Positions 1 through 11,420 are shown, numbered from the stretch's first letter. The stretch: 64,000 nt of DNA from Carnegiea gigantea (GCA_029747015.1 JAKOGI010002171.1:17501-81500), one strand, 5' to 3'. The notes: generated by a model from the letters alone, not told the origin. Program-made: numbers and translations.

Positions 1-950
1 ACTCATCCCCTTCCCTGATCTCGATCTGGTGATAACCACTTCTCAAGTCAATTTTGTAGAAGATCTTGGAACTATAGAACTCACGTCATCAAGCCTTGGG
101 CTGGGAGATCTACACCTGACTGTGATGTTGTTGATGGCTCAACTATTCATATACATTTTCTAACTGCCATCTTTCTTTGATTTTAGAAGAGCTAGTATAG
201 AATAAGGGCCCATGCTTTCCCTTATATGATTTTTATCAACAAGTTCTTGAACATGTTTCTACAGTTCCTCAGTCTTAGTAGGGTTGCACTTTAAGAAGGC
301 TTGTTTGGTGATGGTGCAGCTAGGATTAGCTTAGTCTGGTGTTTAATACCTCTCTTAAGAGGATGTCCTGGGGGAATATCTTAGGGTAAACATCTCCAAA
401 CTCATTGAGTAAGGGTTGGACTATGGTACGAAAGGGGTGTTATTACCATATTTTCATATCTTTCAACCATTAATATGGTAACACTGGTCTTTCCCTTATT
501 GATGACTCCTTCTACTCTATTGGGAATCACAAATAAAGTTCTCTCCAGTGTCCTCCCATTATCAGTTCTATGGAGTTGAGTGTTAAGGTGGTCAAACTCT
601 ACTTCTGTCTATGCAGCTCAAAGGAATAGGTATTGCACATGCCACAATCTAAAACATTTATGTCACACTATCGTAGTCTCCCTAGGAGCAAATGGCCTGT
701 GCTCATAGACAGAACATAACAAACAACCCTATCTTTATATTCTCCTACTAAAAATGCTACTAAGGGTTGCGTAGAAACAGTTACCTCACTTCCCTTATTA
801 AGCCATTATACTCTATAGGGCCTAGGCTGCTTAACAAAAAGGAGACTGAGCTTATCAATCATTTTTGTGGAGGCTATATTTGTACAGTTTCCCCTATCTA
901 CGATTAGGCTGCAAGTCTTTTGGCCACCTTGTACCTTAAGTGAAAGATAT
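1..950 (-). pseudogene. chromovirus pol fragment: protease and start of reverse transcriptase
   Basis: Read on the minus strand this is the front of a Ty3/gypsy pol. Near 930-860 it gives DRGNCTNIAS, the place of a retropepsin active site of the type DGGSCTNVAS; the residue changes and later stops mark it as dead. Around 700-650 a STGHLLLGR stretch corresponds to the conserved protease 'LLLGRPW' strand. At the low-coordinate end, CVDSRAINNITV followed by KIDLRSGYHQI are the RT fingers and palm start. The window edge cuts RT before the YxDD motif. The protease style and 'DSRAIN' wording suggest the CRM/Galadriel group of chromoviruses rather than Tekay; that lineage call is inference. It continues the gag at 1810-2960 of the same strand, separated from it by a MITE-like insert. 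Confidence 0.8.
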
Positions 951-1000
951 GCTTTCTTTGGTTGGCTTCCTAAGTGATTTCATTGGTATAAAGCATCAAG

Positions 1001-1801
1001 GTGTTCATGGTTTGGGTATCGAAACTTTCGAGTCAGCAAAGTTATAAACTAAAACCGAATTGAAAGTTTCGGATAGCCGAACTTTGAGCTCCCAAAAATT
1101 TTAGTTCGGTTTTTTAGGTACCTGCTAACATGATTTCTTTTTTTTTTTTTGAAAATTTCATTTTCTTATATCTCATGTACAACATATTAGTTTTCGACAA
1201 TAATTTTCTTTAAATTTATTTAAAATATGCTGGATTTAAATCAAAAATGAAATATTTTTATGCCAAATTTTTGCTTCTCAATCTAATTCAAAGAAATAGG
1301 AAATTAGAAGGGGTGGAAGACCATGTGTAATGGGATGAAAGTTGGGTAACCCAGAAAGTCACCCTTCATTTATTTATTTTGCTCCTTAGAAATTATTCTA
1401 TTAATGAAAACTTTAGGAAAAACCAATACATGTAAGATTAGTAAATATACCATTATATTTAATTTGTATTTAAGTGAGAGAGGTAAGGAGCAAAAGAGCG
1501 ATGAAATAAAAGTAGTGAAATGTAGCGAGGGTGACTGTGGCTAAACTAAATGAGTTGGGGTCTTCGGCTTTTTTTCAACTTCAAAATCTTTCCTCTTCCT
1601 ATCCATATGCTATTGTGTTTTATAAAAAAGATCTTATCTATTATCGGGTACCCAAAATTTCAAAAATTATAAACCATATTTGAACTGCGAAAAATGTACT
1701 CGAATCGAAAAAACTTGAATATTTCGGTGTTGGTGTCTAAAAAGCAGGGTCAGTTCATACGTCTTTAGTATAGGTTTTCAGGTTTGGTTAATTTTGAACA
1801 C
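1001..1801. mobile_element. candidate hAT-like MITE inside chromovirus gag-pol
   Basis: An AT-rich block interrupts the chromovirus between its zinc knuckle and protease. The left end begins GTGTTCATGGTTTGGGTA and the right end, reverse-complemented, begins GTGTTCAAAATTAACCAAAC. This is the terminal style of plant hAT-like non-autonomous elements. Both ends carry 'ccgaa/ttcgg' rich subterminal sequence (about 1035-1120 and 1640-1750). No coding sequence is visible inside. I could not identify a convincing 8-bp target duplication, so the exact ends are uncertain. Confidence 0.4.
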
Positions 1802-1809
1802 ACTTATTA

Positions 1810-2960
1810 AAACCTTTTTGACCGTGAACATCTCTCTTTCCACAAGAAAAAGGTAGGAAATCTCCCCTTCTTCATTAGACTCCTCTTCGTCACCTTCCCC
1901 CTCAATTTGATCAATGTCTTCAATTTCTCTAATGGGGAGGACCTTCTACTAGGACGGTTAGCTTGGACATGTCCATATCTATGACACTTAAATCTCTTCT
2001 TCTAGCCCTTACGAGCATCGCTGGCAATCTCTTTCCCTCTGCTCTTGCTTCATCTATTTTGAGAGGCAGTTCTATCTTGTAAGAGTTAAAAGGCTTAAAC
2101 AAAGCATTGTTCTTTGCTGAGTTAGTTAGATAAGTCTTCTAGGATTTGAGCTATTTCTCTACCTTAATAGCCAGCTTGCATGCATCTTCAATGTTCTGAA
2201 AAGGTTGAAGTTTAACCTTATCCAAAATAGCCTTGATGAATCTGGCTATTATCTGTTTGGGTTCCTCCCTCAAGGCACATCTGATTTGCAGTTGGTCAAA
2301 TTCCCTTGTATACTCTTTAACCTTCATGCTACCTTAACTAAGAGAGCTAACCTTTAGATATAGCTCTCGTTTGTAGGTAGCTGGCAGACACCTTTTATCT
2401 TTGTGTTTCTTCAACTTAACCCAAGCGCTCATCTTGGACTTACCCACTATAATTCTGGTTCTTCTTAGGTTGTCATACTAGAGTGAAGCATACTATTTGA
2501 ACTTTAAAAAGCCAAGTTTGAAAGTCTTATCTCTAAGTATCCTTTAATCTCAGTAATCCTTTCCATGGCCTAAACCCACTTAAGGTAACTCTTAGGTTCT
2601 AAACTGCAATCAAACTCAGGTGCTTCAATTTTAAGATCCTTGAGATCATCTCTGTGTGATCTCCTTCTCCTTGGTCTCCTTTCTCCATTTGAAGAACTAC
2701 GTCCATAGTGAGATTCCTTAGTAGGATTTGATCCATCAGGGTGTTCCCAAGGTGGTTCTCTTTGTCTTCCCCTAGGCCGAGCCATTAATTATTGAACTTG
2801 AGTAGTCAAGTTCTTAATGTCGTCATATAGCTCTAATATAGCTTTGTCTCTAATGAGCTCCTGCACTTGTTCAAAAGAGAGCTATCTTGGAGCTGCAAAA
2901 GTTGCGAAGGAGGAGACCTATTCCTCTTAAACATTCTATTGTAGGATAAAGAATAGTGGT
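1810..2960 (-). pseudogene. chromovirus gag (capsid and zinc knuckle), degenerate
   Basis: The minus strand encodes a Ty3/gypsy Gag. The longest open piece, 2785 down to 2570, reads a basic Arg-rich segment (GERRPRRRRSHRD) followed by DLKIEAPEFDCSLEPKSYLK, the conserved start of a Retrotrans_gag capsid domain. Downstream frames continue the capsid in pieces (KMSAWVKLKKH, KVKEYTREFDQLQIRC, PFQNIEDACKLA, KAIKVEKQLK types) with several stops and frame changes. Near 1995-1950 the sequence FKCHRYGHVQAN is a CCHC zinc knuckle that has lost its last cysteine. No whole ORF survives. Upstream, 2800-2960 still reads as Gag N-terminal material; the 5' LTR junction was not located with confidence. Confidence 0.75.
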
Positions 2961-3059
2961 AAGTTGTGGCTGTTCAAAGGAGCTAAGTGGTTTGTAGTTA
3001 GATTGTGTTTGGGTCCAGGGTCCTTTGTAACTAGTTTAGTAAGTTCCAGGACTCAAGAG

Positions 3060-5199
3060 TGACAAATAGTCTTAATATACCAACACCGAAAATGCTATAG
3101 CTAAGAAAACTCACCAAGGATTAAAGTTACACTTTAATGCCAATCAACCTGTATTCAGCAAACCTAACAACTTAACATGGACGATATGCCATGGAATGAA
3201 GGATGTACTCTACCATCCAAGACTTATATATTCACCACTAAGCTTATAAAGTCTAAACACTAGAGCACTGATTAAGAATCCTACTCTAAACACCACCTTG
3301 AATAAGAATAAAGTTTGAGAAATTTAAAGAGAGTTCTAAATGACAACAAGTAAAGTATTTGATTTCCTTCAACATTAGTTCATCCAATAGTGCTAAAGAG
3401 GTCTTATATACTCCCTCCAGTGTGAACTTAGTAAACCAGAAAAGGTCCACAAATAAAAATAAAAATAGAAACAAATCAACTTGCATAACTCATTCTCTCT
3501 AATAGGTAGTTTGAGTAACTAACTGAAAATGAACAAGCTGCAATAAGTCTAATCATTCTTCAGGATCTAAAGTTGATCAAATATAAAGGGATACTTAAGG
3601 CTAAACATGCATTAACTCATAATTATAAGCGAACCCAAAAATAGACTATTAAGTAAGTGGCAGATGCAAGTGGCTATTATGTCCAGCAGTCTGAAATAAA
3701 TTCTCTCCCTTCTTAGATGGCCCTTGACTTCATGCATGATTTTATGGCTGTGTAAAAGGCATGAGAGTGTTTCCATAATATTAAGATAGGCAATCATGAG
3801 CTTAGGGTGCTGTAATCCTATCTAAAAAAGCACTAATCACTTAGGTAGCTCAAACTTAGCCTACACTGTATTTCTGGCAGTAGTCAATCCTCTTATTATG
3901 GTGACTCAAGGTGTAAGCTTGACCTAGAACTACATTGATGGAATGAGAGTAGACATTTAGAGCTTTAAAATAGGCAGAATATTGGCTAGGTTTGGCTATA
4001 AGACTCTACTGAAAATCTTCTTAAACTGAGCCTAGCCTGGATTGTAATGAGTGATTGCCCTACGACTAAGGCTAACTACCTAGCCTCAATATGAGTTGTT
4101 GGAATTGACAATGACTCCTAGAGTCCAGTAAAGTAAGGCTCTTCTTAGGCTTGCCTCAAAAGCTAGCACTTTGGCCTTACACAAGTAAGTCCCTTGGTGA
4201 TTAAGTAAGAGGACCCTATGTTTCCCTAGTTAGCTTGGTATGCTTTTTGGCATGCATTAGGTCAGTGCACACCTAGTTTCTAGTCTCCACTTACTTCACA
4301 CTTTAGGGATCATTTAATGTGCCTATAATCTAATAACCATGCAATCAACCTCTTATCATGCCTAACATTCAAACACTACCCCCTAGATATGAAAATCTTA
4401 ATCGAGCACAATAGAAAGAATAATAGAAGAGGACAATAGGTTTCGCCTCCAATGGTTTTAATCACTATTTAAGTGCAAGCAAATTCATTATCATGCACTC
4501 CTAGATCTAAACGTTCAATTTAAAAAGTTGTGTTGATAGGATTAATTAGGGCCGAAGGATTGAATCAAATTTTATTTCCTTTAGCACATTTAGGACGAGA
4601 AGAACCCCAGGCATTCTTTTGTTAACCAAAAAGAAGACATTGAAGAGGAGAGACGGTGGTAGCTAGCAATGGCTAGGGGCCGACACAGCAATGGTGGTAG
4701 GATCGATGGCTGGTCTATGGTGGACAGTGATAAAGAGAGGGGGAGAGAAAGTGAGAGTAAGAGAGCGCAAATGACATGAGATTTTGGGGGAAGGGGAGAA
4801 GGTTGTTTCACGTGGGAAAAAAGCCAGTAATTTTCTTTCTTTTTTCGGGTTGCACAAAATGGAAGGAGAGAGATTAATGGGAAAGTGAAGGATTTACTAA
4901 AATTTTGTTTTATCTACTATAAAATACCAATACATTCAAAATTTAAATTTAAAACTTAGGAGGGAAAACACTTTAAAAAATCTAAATTTTTATTAAATAG
5001 GATTAATACTTTCTTTAGTAAAGCATTGGGTTGACCAAAAATAGAGAATTTGGGACATGGTCCGAAGCCTTAATTTAAACAAAGACCTAATGCTAAAATT
5101 ACTACCCACGAGCTCAAGTAACTAGCAATTAATTTTAGAAATCAAAAATCACCTCAATTATCTTTCAAGATTATGGATATGAATTTTTTGGGTTTTACA
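3060..5199 (-). mobile_element. LTR of element A (minus strand)
   Basis: On the minus strand an LTR begins at 5199 with TGTAAAACCCAAAAAATTC, directly after a purine-rich tract. It runs down to about 3060, where a weak tRNA-iMet-like primer site (TGGTATATTAAGACT) may mark the end. Its first ~950 bp (5199-4250) align by eye with 23775-22870, for example TTTAAATTTAAAACTTA and the segment beginning ATTGAATCAAATTTTATTTCC; the rest does not obviously align. There is no convincing ORF. It is probably the 3' LTR of the Tekay-type element whose integrase end lies at 17700-18510. The low-coordinate boundary is uncertain. Confidence 0.6.
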
Positions 5200-5328
5200 T
5201 CCTGCACTCCTTAAAAAAAGTTTCTTCCTTGAAACTTCACATATGACTCAAGCATAAACATCTAAATTTTTGAGGTTTTATATCTCACCCCTCATAAAAG
5301 AAGTTTCGTCCCTGAAACATACTCATAC
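5200..5328 (-). other. 3' end of element A internal region with polypurine tract, junction duplicated
   Basis: On the minus strand this is the end of a Tekay-like pol with its polypurine tract. GTTTCAGGGACGAAACTTC is the usual '...F(R/E)DE' end of these elements, followed by a purine-rich run and TATAAAACCTC. About 75 bp further on the same arrangement repeats: GTTTCAAGGAAGAAAC, a purine-rich run, then TGTAAAACCC, the LTR start. The doubled junction suggests a small duplication of pol end plus LTR start. It joins, across element B, to the integrase end at 17700. Confidence 0.55.
5324..5328. repeat. target site duplication of element B (left copy, CATAC)
   Basis: CATAC lies immediately before the LTR start TGCAAGGCCC and is identical to 17695-17699, immediately after the closing TGTTACA. 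A 5-bp duplication is what Ty3/gypsy integration produces. Confidence 0.9.
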
Positions 5329-7699
5329 TGCAAGGCCCGCGTACCTTGTTTTCCTGGCAACCTATTCATAACGCCTTTTTACATCATAAAAACCTATTTA
5401 TTTAACGATACGAGTTAAATTAATTATTGACGTGCTTACGTAGGCGATGATTTTACTAAAAAAGAATATTTTTATCGCCAGTAATAATATTATTATTATT
5501 AGTTTTGAAAATCCTTTAATGATTTCAAATAAGCGCTATTGACGGTTATTAACGAGCATTAAATCAATTAGGAACCCGAATATGATTAGGTTGTCAACCT
5601 TAGAAGCAGCTCGATGTTTATTAAATCGAACATAGCTGCATTTGGGAACAAGTAATCGATGAAATGTTATATTATTGATTTGGGTTTAGAATTCGGGTTA
5701 CGAGTTAGACTCGCAATATCGAATAAGAATCAGCCTGGACCAAAAATAATCGAAAGAGAGTAGGAAGGGGCAAATTAGTAAATTCGCGTGTGACCCCCTT
5801 CTTTCTCCACCTGCCCGCGACCCCTCCAACAGTCTCTCTTTCTCTCTCTGCTACCCATCTTCTTCCTCCTCCTCTCCTCCTCCATTAACGTCACTTCCAA
5901 GCTCAAAGCCCAGCAGATTTTTGCCCCACATAATTGCAAATTCCACCCAATCGGCCTCCCCCACGAGCTAGCCTTCATTTGGAGCGAATTTGGGTTGATT
6001 TTCAAAGCTCCTTGCCACATTTATGGAGGGTTTTAGATGCCAAATTAAAGCTCGAATGCCAGGTAAGGCCATGCAATTAAGCCTCTAGTTGTTTTCAATC
6101 TTCTATAAATTGTAGTGAAAATTCGTTTCCACAAACACCCAATTCAACCTCAAGTTGATAACTGAAATTTAGGCTTGTTCAGGGCTCGAATTGGTGGAGT
6201 TCGTGCATGAGTCGGTGCTATTCACGTGACCAGAGGGCAAGGCCAGAATTTGGAGACGTTCAAAGTACCTAAGGTCAGGCCAGACAAGCCTACAATCGAA
6301 CACCTAGCTTAGGTTTAAGGTGGTGCTTTCCTTACTCCTAAATTACTACTAATTTCAAGGATTTTATCTAAATTTAGTTGGTGCATGTTAATTCTAAGTT
6401 TAGAAATCAATTTCGGTGATATTGGAGTCAAAGTTGAGAAATTCGAACATGGCACTGAATTGGGTTAATTGCATGATAATTCGATATATGGCTGAATGTA
6501 TCAGTTAATCGAGGATTGTAAACTAAGCATAATGTTGTTAACGAACTGCCGCACCATGAGTTGGTCGCACTTGAACTCTGTTTGACACTTAGTGATGCTA
6601 GTTGAGTAGTTGAAGTAATTATGAAAATAACTGAATTATGTCTAAGGGCTTTGCCTAAATCGGTTTGGCCATATTAATAGTCTATTCATAGTTATTTCAA
6701 TGAAATATTATGCTTATGGATATCTTAGCGAACTAAAAGGGCAAAATGTCGCTTTAAAGTCTCGATTGCATCAGTTGGTACACTTAAACGCTATGTTGGT
6801 TATTAAGCTTGAATGTCATACCTATATGCGATCGTTTTATGTATTGTTGGTTTGTATATGCCAATATTAAACGGAGTTAGTAGTTGGATGGCTTGAGGTG
6901 GAACTATTGAGAAATTTAAGGTTCTTGTGGTCGGTGCTGTGTGAGAAGGAAGTTTGGGTTGTGAATTACCGCAATCATGTGGATTGCGAGGCCATGTGTG
7001 GCTTATTAAGTAGATTCTGCGGAGTTGTGATATGAAGTGTATAAATGTGCTATGTGTGAACCCTTTTCCCCCGATATGCTACGTGATGTTATGTGATTAA
7101 TTTTTGAAACTTTAGACGTCTTTAAAAAGAAAAGATTATTTAGAAAGCTTGCTTTGCACGTTGAAAACGCTTTTAAGTTTGTCAGTTGTCTATTCGCTAG
7201 TTAGGACGTCTAAGGTGTAAAAAGGTCCTAAATCATCGAACTACTGAGTTAGTGACTCAACTAAATAGTCGATAGGTTTAGGAAGTTTAAAAGTGAACTA
7301 AAAGTGAATTCTAAAATGTTTTAAGGCATTGGTTTGTGTACGACCTCTTCTTATGTTTAAAAGGATTTAAAGGGCCTAAAAAGGGCATCTTAAGGTACTA
7401 ATTACGAAATTTAGCTGACTTGTCTGCTAATTGCTTATTTAAATTTCCATTAGGAGCTAGTAAACCCATTATGTTTTTAAGAAACGTTTACGTTGAAAGT
7501 TTACAAACGAACCTTGTTTACCTTATAAACAAGCCAAGTGCTTTACGTTTGAATAGTCGCAAGTTTGGAACGTTTTAAGCCTTCAGTTTATTTACACGCC
7601 CTCCTTTGAGCACTAAAAGGGATTGAAACAAATTATAAAAAGACAACTGAGGATTTTATTATGAATCTAGTTTGAATTAAACTCTAACTAAGCACTTTA

Positions 7700-8610
7700 A
7701 GCTCTAAATGGGTTTCGTTTTATGAATTAGTAATCGTACTATGTTTAAATGAAGCTTTTAAGTCACAAACGAAGTCGTTTTACGATTTAGCAAACTTATT
7801 ACATTTATACGAAGCTTTTAAGTTAGAAATGAAGATGTTTTACAATTTAGCAACCTTATTATATTTATATGAAGCTTTCAAGCCAGAAACGAAGTCATTT
7901 TATAATTTAGCAACCTTATTACATTTATACGAAGCTTTTAAGTTACAAACGAAGTCGTTTTACGATTTAGCAGACTTATTATGTTTATACAAAGCTTTCA
8001 AGTTAGAAACAAAGCCGTTTCACGATTTAGTAAACTTATTACGTTTACACAAAGCTTTTAAGTTAGAAACGAAGTCGTTTTACAATTTAGCAAACTTATT
8101 GCGTTTATACAAAGCTTTTAAGTTAGAAACGAAGTCGTTTTACAATTTAGCAACGTTATTGCGTTTATACAAAGCTTTCAAGTTAAAAACGAAGTCGTTT
8201 TATGATTTAGAAACCTTATTACGTTTATACAAAACTTTCAAGTTAGAAATGTAATCGTTTTACGACGTAACAAGCTTATTACATTTATATGGAGCATTTG
8301 AGTTAGAAACTAAATCGTTTTACGATTTACTAAACGTATTGCGTTTATAAGAAGCTTTTAAATTTAAAGCGAAGTCGGTTCATATATTAACAAGCTTATT
8401 ATGTTTTTAAGAAGCCTTTAAGTTTCAAAGGAAGGTGATTTATGTGTTAATAAACTTATTACGTCTGTAAGAAGCTTTTAAGTTATTTACGAAGTTGATT
8501 TACGTGTTAGCAAACTCATTACATTTATGAGATGCTTTTAAGTTATTTTCGAAGTCGATTTACGAGTTAGCAAACCTATTCTATTTATAAGAAGTTTTTA
8601 AGCCAAAAGG
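7700..8610 (+). repeat. 60-bp tandem repeat array in 5' LTR of element B
   Basis: About 15 diverged units with a 60-bp period. A typical unit includes GAAGCTTTTAAGTTAGAAAC, then GAAGTCGTTTTACGATTTAG and CAAACTTATTACGTTTATAC. Because 60 is a multiple of 3, an open frame with a 20-residue periodicity (7829-8251) arises; I treat it as a by-product. Weaker units can be seen upstream to about 7450. The array ends directly before a TATA box, which suggests a U3 promoter or enhancer location. Confidence 0.92.
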
Positions 8611-8617
8611 AATGAGC

Positions 8618-8625
8618 TATAAATA
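8618..8625 (+). promoter_or_regulatory. candidate TATA box of element B 5' LTR
   Basis: TATAAATA in the context GAGCTATAAATATTTCG, a few bases after the 60-bp array and conserved in the 3' LTR. Its sequence and placement fit an RNA polymerase II core promoter. The transcription start itself is not shown by the sequence. Confidence 0.45.
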
Positions 8626-10124
8626 TTTCGCAGGGTAATGGTCGTTTTGTTTAAAAGTAACATTTCATCAAAGTAATTGACTGAAAAAGGGAAATGTGAT
8701 CCGATTTTAAATGCCATGAAAGTGGCTAGACCTTAGGGGTGGGAACTGGATGCAAAGATGGCATGAGCTATTCCCGGGAGCTGGACTCAAGATATGGTTA
8801 TTTTGGTGTGAGCTGTCCCCAGATGCGTGATGCGTAAGTAAACCTTGAGGAGACTGGACTCAGGACATGATTATCCTGGTGTGAGCTGTCGCCCCACAGA
8901 GGACAGTAGATTAAGAGTGATGATCTCACTTAAGGGCGGCGTTGACCTCCCCTAGCCAGCACAATAAGATGTTTTTATGTGATAAGTACGTTCCTAATAA
9001 ATATAAGATTTGGAAGTTTGCCATTCTAAGCAGTTCAAAAAAGAAAGGAAGTCCTTTTAAAGGAATGCGAGTTTCGAGAGGCCAAGTAAAGCGTTTTTAA
9101 GAAAAGAAGAAAGCTTTCAAATGTACGTAATCTGCATATATTTTATGAACATGTTCTGAATGTATTTTAAATGAATTTCGAGTGTAGTTTGGTTACATCC
9201 TAGGAATGCATTGAATGTTCAAGTTTTTAAAGGTGCATATCATAAGAAAGAATGTTTCTTGCAAAGCTTTTCTTACCAATTTGGAGGTCTCGGAAGTTTT
9301 AGAAGAACTGTAAGTTTTAAAGAAGTTTGCATGATTTATAAGTTGTTCTTGGAATATAATGTGAGTCACCATGTTTTTAAAAGTGTGTTTGAAAGCATCG
9401 TTCTTGTGCCACATGAATACGTGCCTGAATGCTTGTTACAAAGGAAGGATGGTCATTAAGGGCCTAGGAATGAGTTGAGGGGCTAGCGTAAAGTATACAG
9501 GTGGTAATCTCTCCTTGGGGACTTTGATTGCCTAACATGATAGTAGTGTACCAATACGTGATATGTGCTTATTCCTGGTATGAATGCCTGCAAATGGTTT
9601 TGATTTTAATGGGTAAGGGAGTTCTCACTGAGTGTGTGGTTGCTCATCCCTTTACTCATTCCCTTTTCCAGGTTCGGTTTGAGTAGGGATAAGAGATATT
9701 TTAAAGTTATTTAATGCCGGCCCATCAGAAGTCTTTTGCCAGCTTTGCAAGTGTTCGGCTACCACGTTGTAAATCTTTAAGTTCATTTTTGTATGTGAAA
9801 GCATGTAGCTGGCTCTGTACCTGTATATATATATCATTTTGACCCCATCATGTTAGTTGTTTGCTTGTATATAACCCTGGACGTGTGGCCGAGGGGTCGA
9901 ATTTAGGATATTTTAATAAGTGTTATACCCTATTCCTAGTTTACGGATACTCTTAGCAGAGCTGAGACCCTAAGATGTTAAAACAGGGGAAACTCTTATA
10001 GTTTCGTCCCATAATGACTATATAAATGCTAATCCAAACCCTCGATCTTCAAGAGGCTTAAGGACTTCCTTCTAGGAAGTCTTGGTGATGTGACCCCTCC
10101 TTAGGTTGGGGGTGTTACATTAGG

Positions 10125-10137
10125 TGGTATCAGAACC
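10125..10137 (+). other. primer binding site of element B (initiator tRNA-Met)
   Basis: TGGTATCAGAACC, six bases after the LTR end, matches the usual plant retrotransposon primer site TGGTATCAGAGCC with one change. Reverse transcription would have been primed here by the 3' end of initiator tRNA-Met. Confidence 0.85.
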
Positions 10138-10399
10138 ATAGGTTTGCATGATGCATTTAGATAGCATAATAGACCTGTGCTATGTGAGGATACATGACTT
10201 ATGTGCCTGTATGATCTATCTTGCTTAGTACTACTTGTGTTAATGAGGGTACGACCTATAATATGTATGTATGTGCCGGTTCTTCCCTTACTATCATAGT
10301 GGTAGTGTAGGACGGTTTTGCACATTGTCAATCACGTTTACCTCCCTTTTTGGTTGGTCGAATAGAATGCGGTTATATTCTGGCATGCAATGGATGATG

Positions 10400-11385
10400 G
10401 GGAAGAAGTTAAGGAGGGAGACTTTAATTTCTGTGAAGCAATTTGGTCTCATTGTAAGAAGAACAACTACAGAAGCAGTGAATCTTGTGAGAAGACTTAT
10501 AGACTTCTAGAGGGATAGAAAAATAAATAAAGGGGGATTTGCATATGGTGTTCATTCATATTAAGAATGCTTGTGATAGGGTGCTTTGAGAAGTGCATCG
10601 GAATTGTTGAAGAAAGAATTATTTACCTTTTTATTGTGTTAGGGTTATTAAAGATATGTATGAGGGAGCAGAGATTAAGGATTAGGATGCTAGGAAGAGA
10701 CCTAAAGGACTTCCTTGTTGAGATTAGATTATATCAAGGATTGGCTTTAAGTCCTTTTGCAATCGTCTCGGATGAGTTCACAAATGACATATAAGATGAA
10801 ATACCGTGGTGAATGTTATTTGCTGCCTATATTGTCTTATTAGAGAGACACTCGAAGGAACCTAACAATACATTAGAAAAGTAAAGACGTATTTTGGAGT
10901 CTAAAGATTTTAGATTGAGTACTTGAAATGCAAGTCAAGTGAAAGGAATGAGGAGGCACGGGAGGAAGTCACCATTGATGTGATACTACCGAATATTAAG
11001 AAGTTTAAATACTTGGGTTGATCATGCAAGGGAACGAAGTGATCGATGAGGACATTGGCTTTGCGATATGAGGCTGGGATGACAAAAATGGAGGCATACA
11101 TTTAGAGTGTTGTGTTATAAGAAGATCTCAAGTTATAGGAGAGATGAGCAGAATTGGATTGATATATAGTTCCCTAAGATTGGATGAGATTAGCAATAAA
11201 GTTTTTAAAGGGGAAGTATGAGTGACACCTAAAGAGCATAAGATGAGGGAAGTAAGGGTTAGATGGTTGGTCATGTCAAGAGAAAGGATACAGCTGCACT
11301 TGCAAAGGTGTGAGAGCATTGCCCTTCAGCCTACAAATGGGATAGAGGAAGGCCAAGGAAGCCTACCCCTATTTGTCTTAGAGCA
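10400..11385 (+). pseudogene. LINE (L1-type) reverse transcriptase fragment inside element B
   Basis: The stretch between the primer site and gag of B is a LINE RT in pieces on the plus strand. 10433-10508 reads VKQFGLIVRRTTTEAVNLVR (RT finger block 'QFGF.GRSTTEA..LVR'). 10640-10794 covers the block usually reading 'HQG.ALSP', here YQGLALSPF and EFTNDI. At 10813-10845 MLFAAYIVLL takes the place of the catalytic 'FADDIVL', both aspartates lost. 10890-10930 gives LESKDFRLS, and 11267-11372 gives GHVKRKDTAALAKV with DRGRPRKP, the C-terminal 'GRGRPKK' tail. Stops and frameshifts are frequent. It replaces the leader that family E keeps at 58620-59580. No poly(A) tail or target duplication is visible at its 3' side. 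Confidence 0.8.
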
Positions 11386-11420
11386 GTTGTATGTTAACCC
11401 CTAGTTGAAATTAGAACTAA

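Larger units (their letters stand above)
5329..10119 (+). repeat. element B 5' LTR
   Basis: Starts TGCAAGGCCC and ends GGGTGTTACA just before the primer site. From the start: an AT-rich stretch, a pyrimidine-rich block (about 5790-5890), a long stretch without ORFs, a 60-bp tandem array (7700-8610), a TATAAATA box (8618) and a tail. Compared with the 3' LTR it has one extra 60-bp unit and lacks about 80 bp near 8910. The first feature is an expansion. The second is a deletion in this copy, because family E keeps the corresponding sequence at 57350-57430. Confidence 0.88.

Noticed and set aside
4590..4857. Ser/Leu/Pro-rich minus-strand ORFs
   Set aside because: They come from a purine-rich stretch of an LTR that is shared with the second LTR copy at 23200-23360.
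7829..8254. 141-residue ORF with a 20-residue repeat (FYNLATLLRLYKAFKLETKS type)
   Set aside because: It is the translation of the 60-bp tandem array in an LTR; indels in the other LTR destroy the frame, and nothing suggests a protein.
7700..8610. Regular repeats that could suggest a CRISPR-like array
   Set aside because: Units are head-to-tail with no unique spacers, inside a plant LTR.
9211..9459. 82-residue ORF, with a similar 81-residue ORF at 16779-17024
   Set aside because: These are the two LTRs of one element; the similarity is explained by their common origin. The frame differs at the start and no domain is recognisable.
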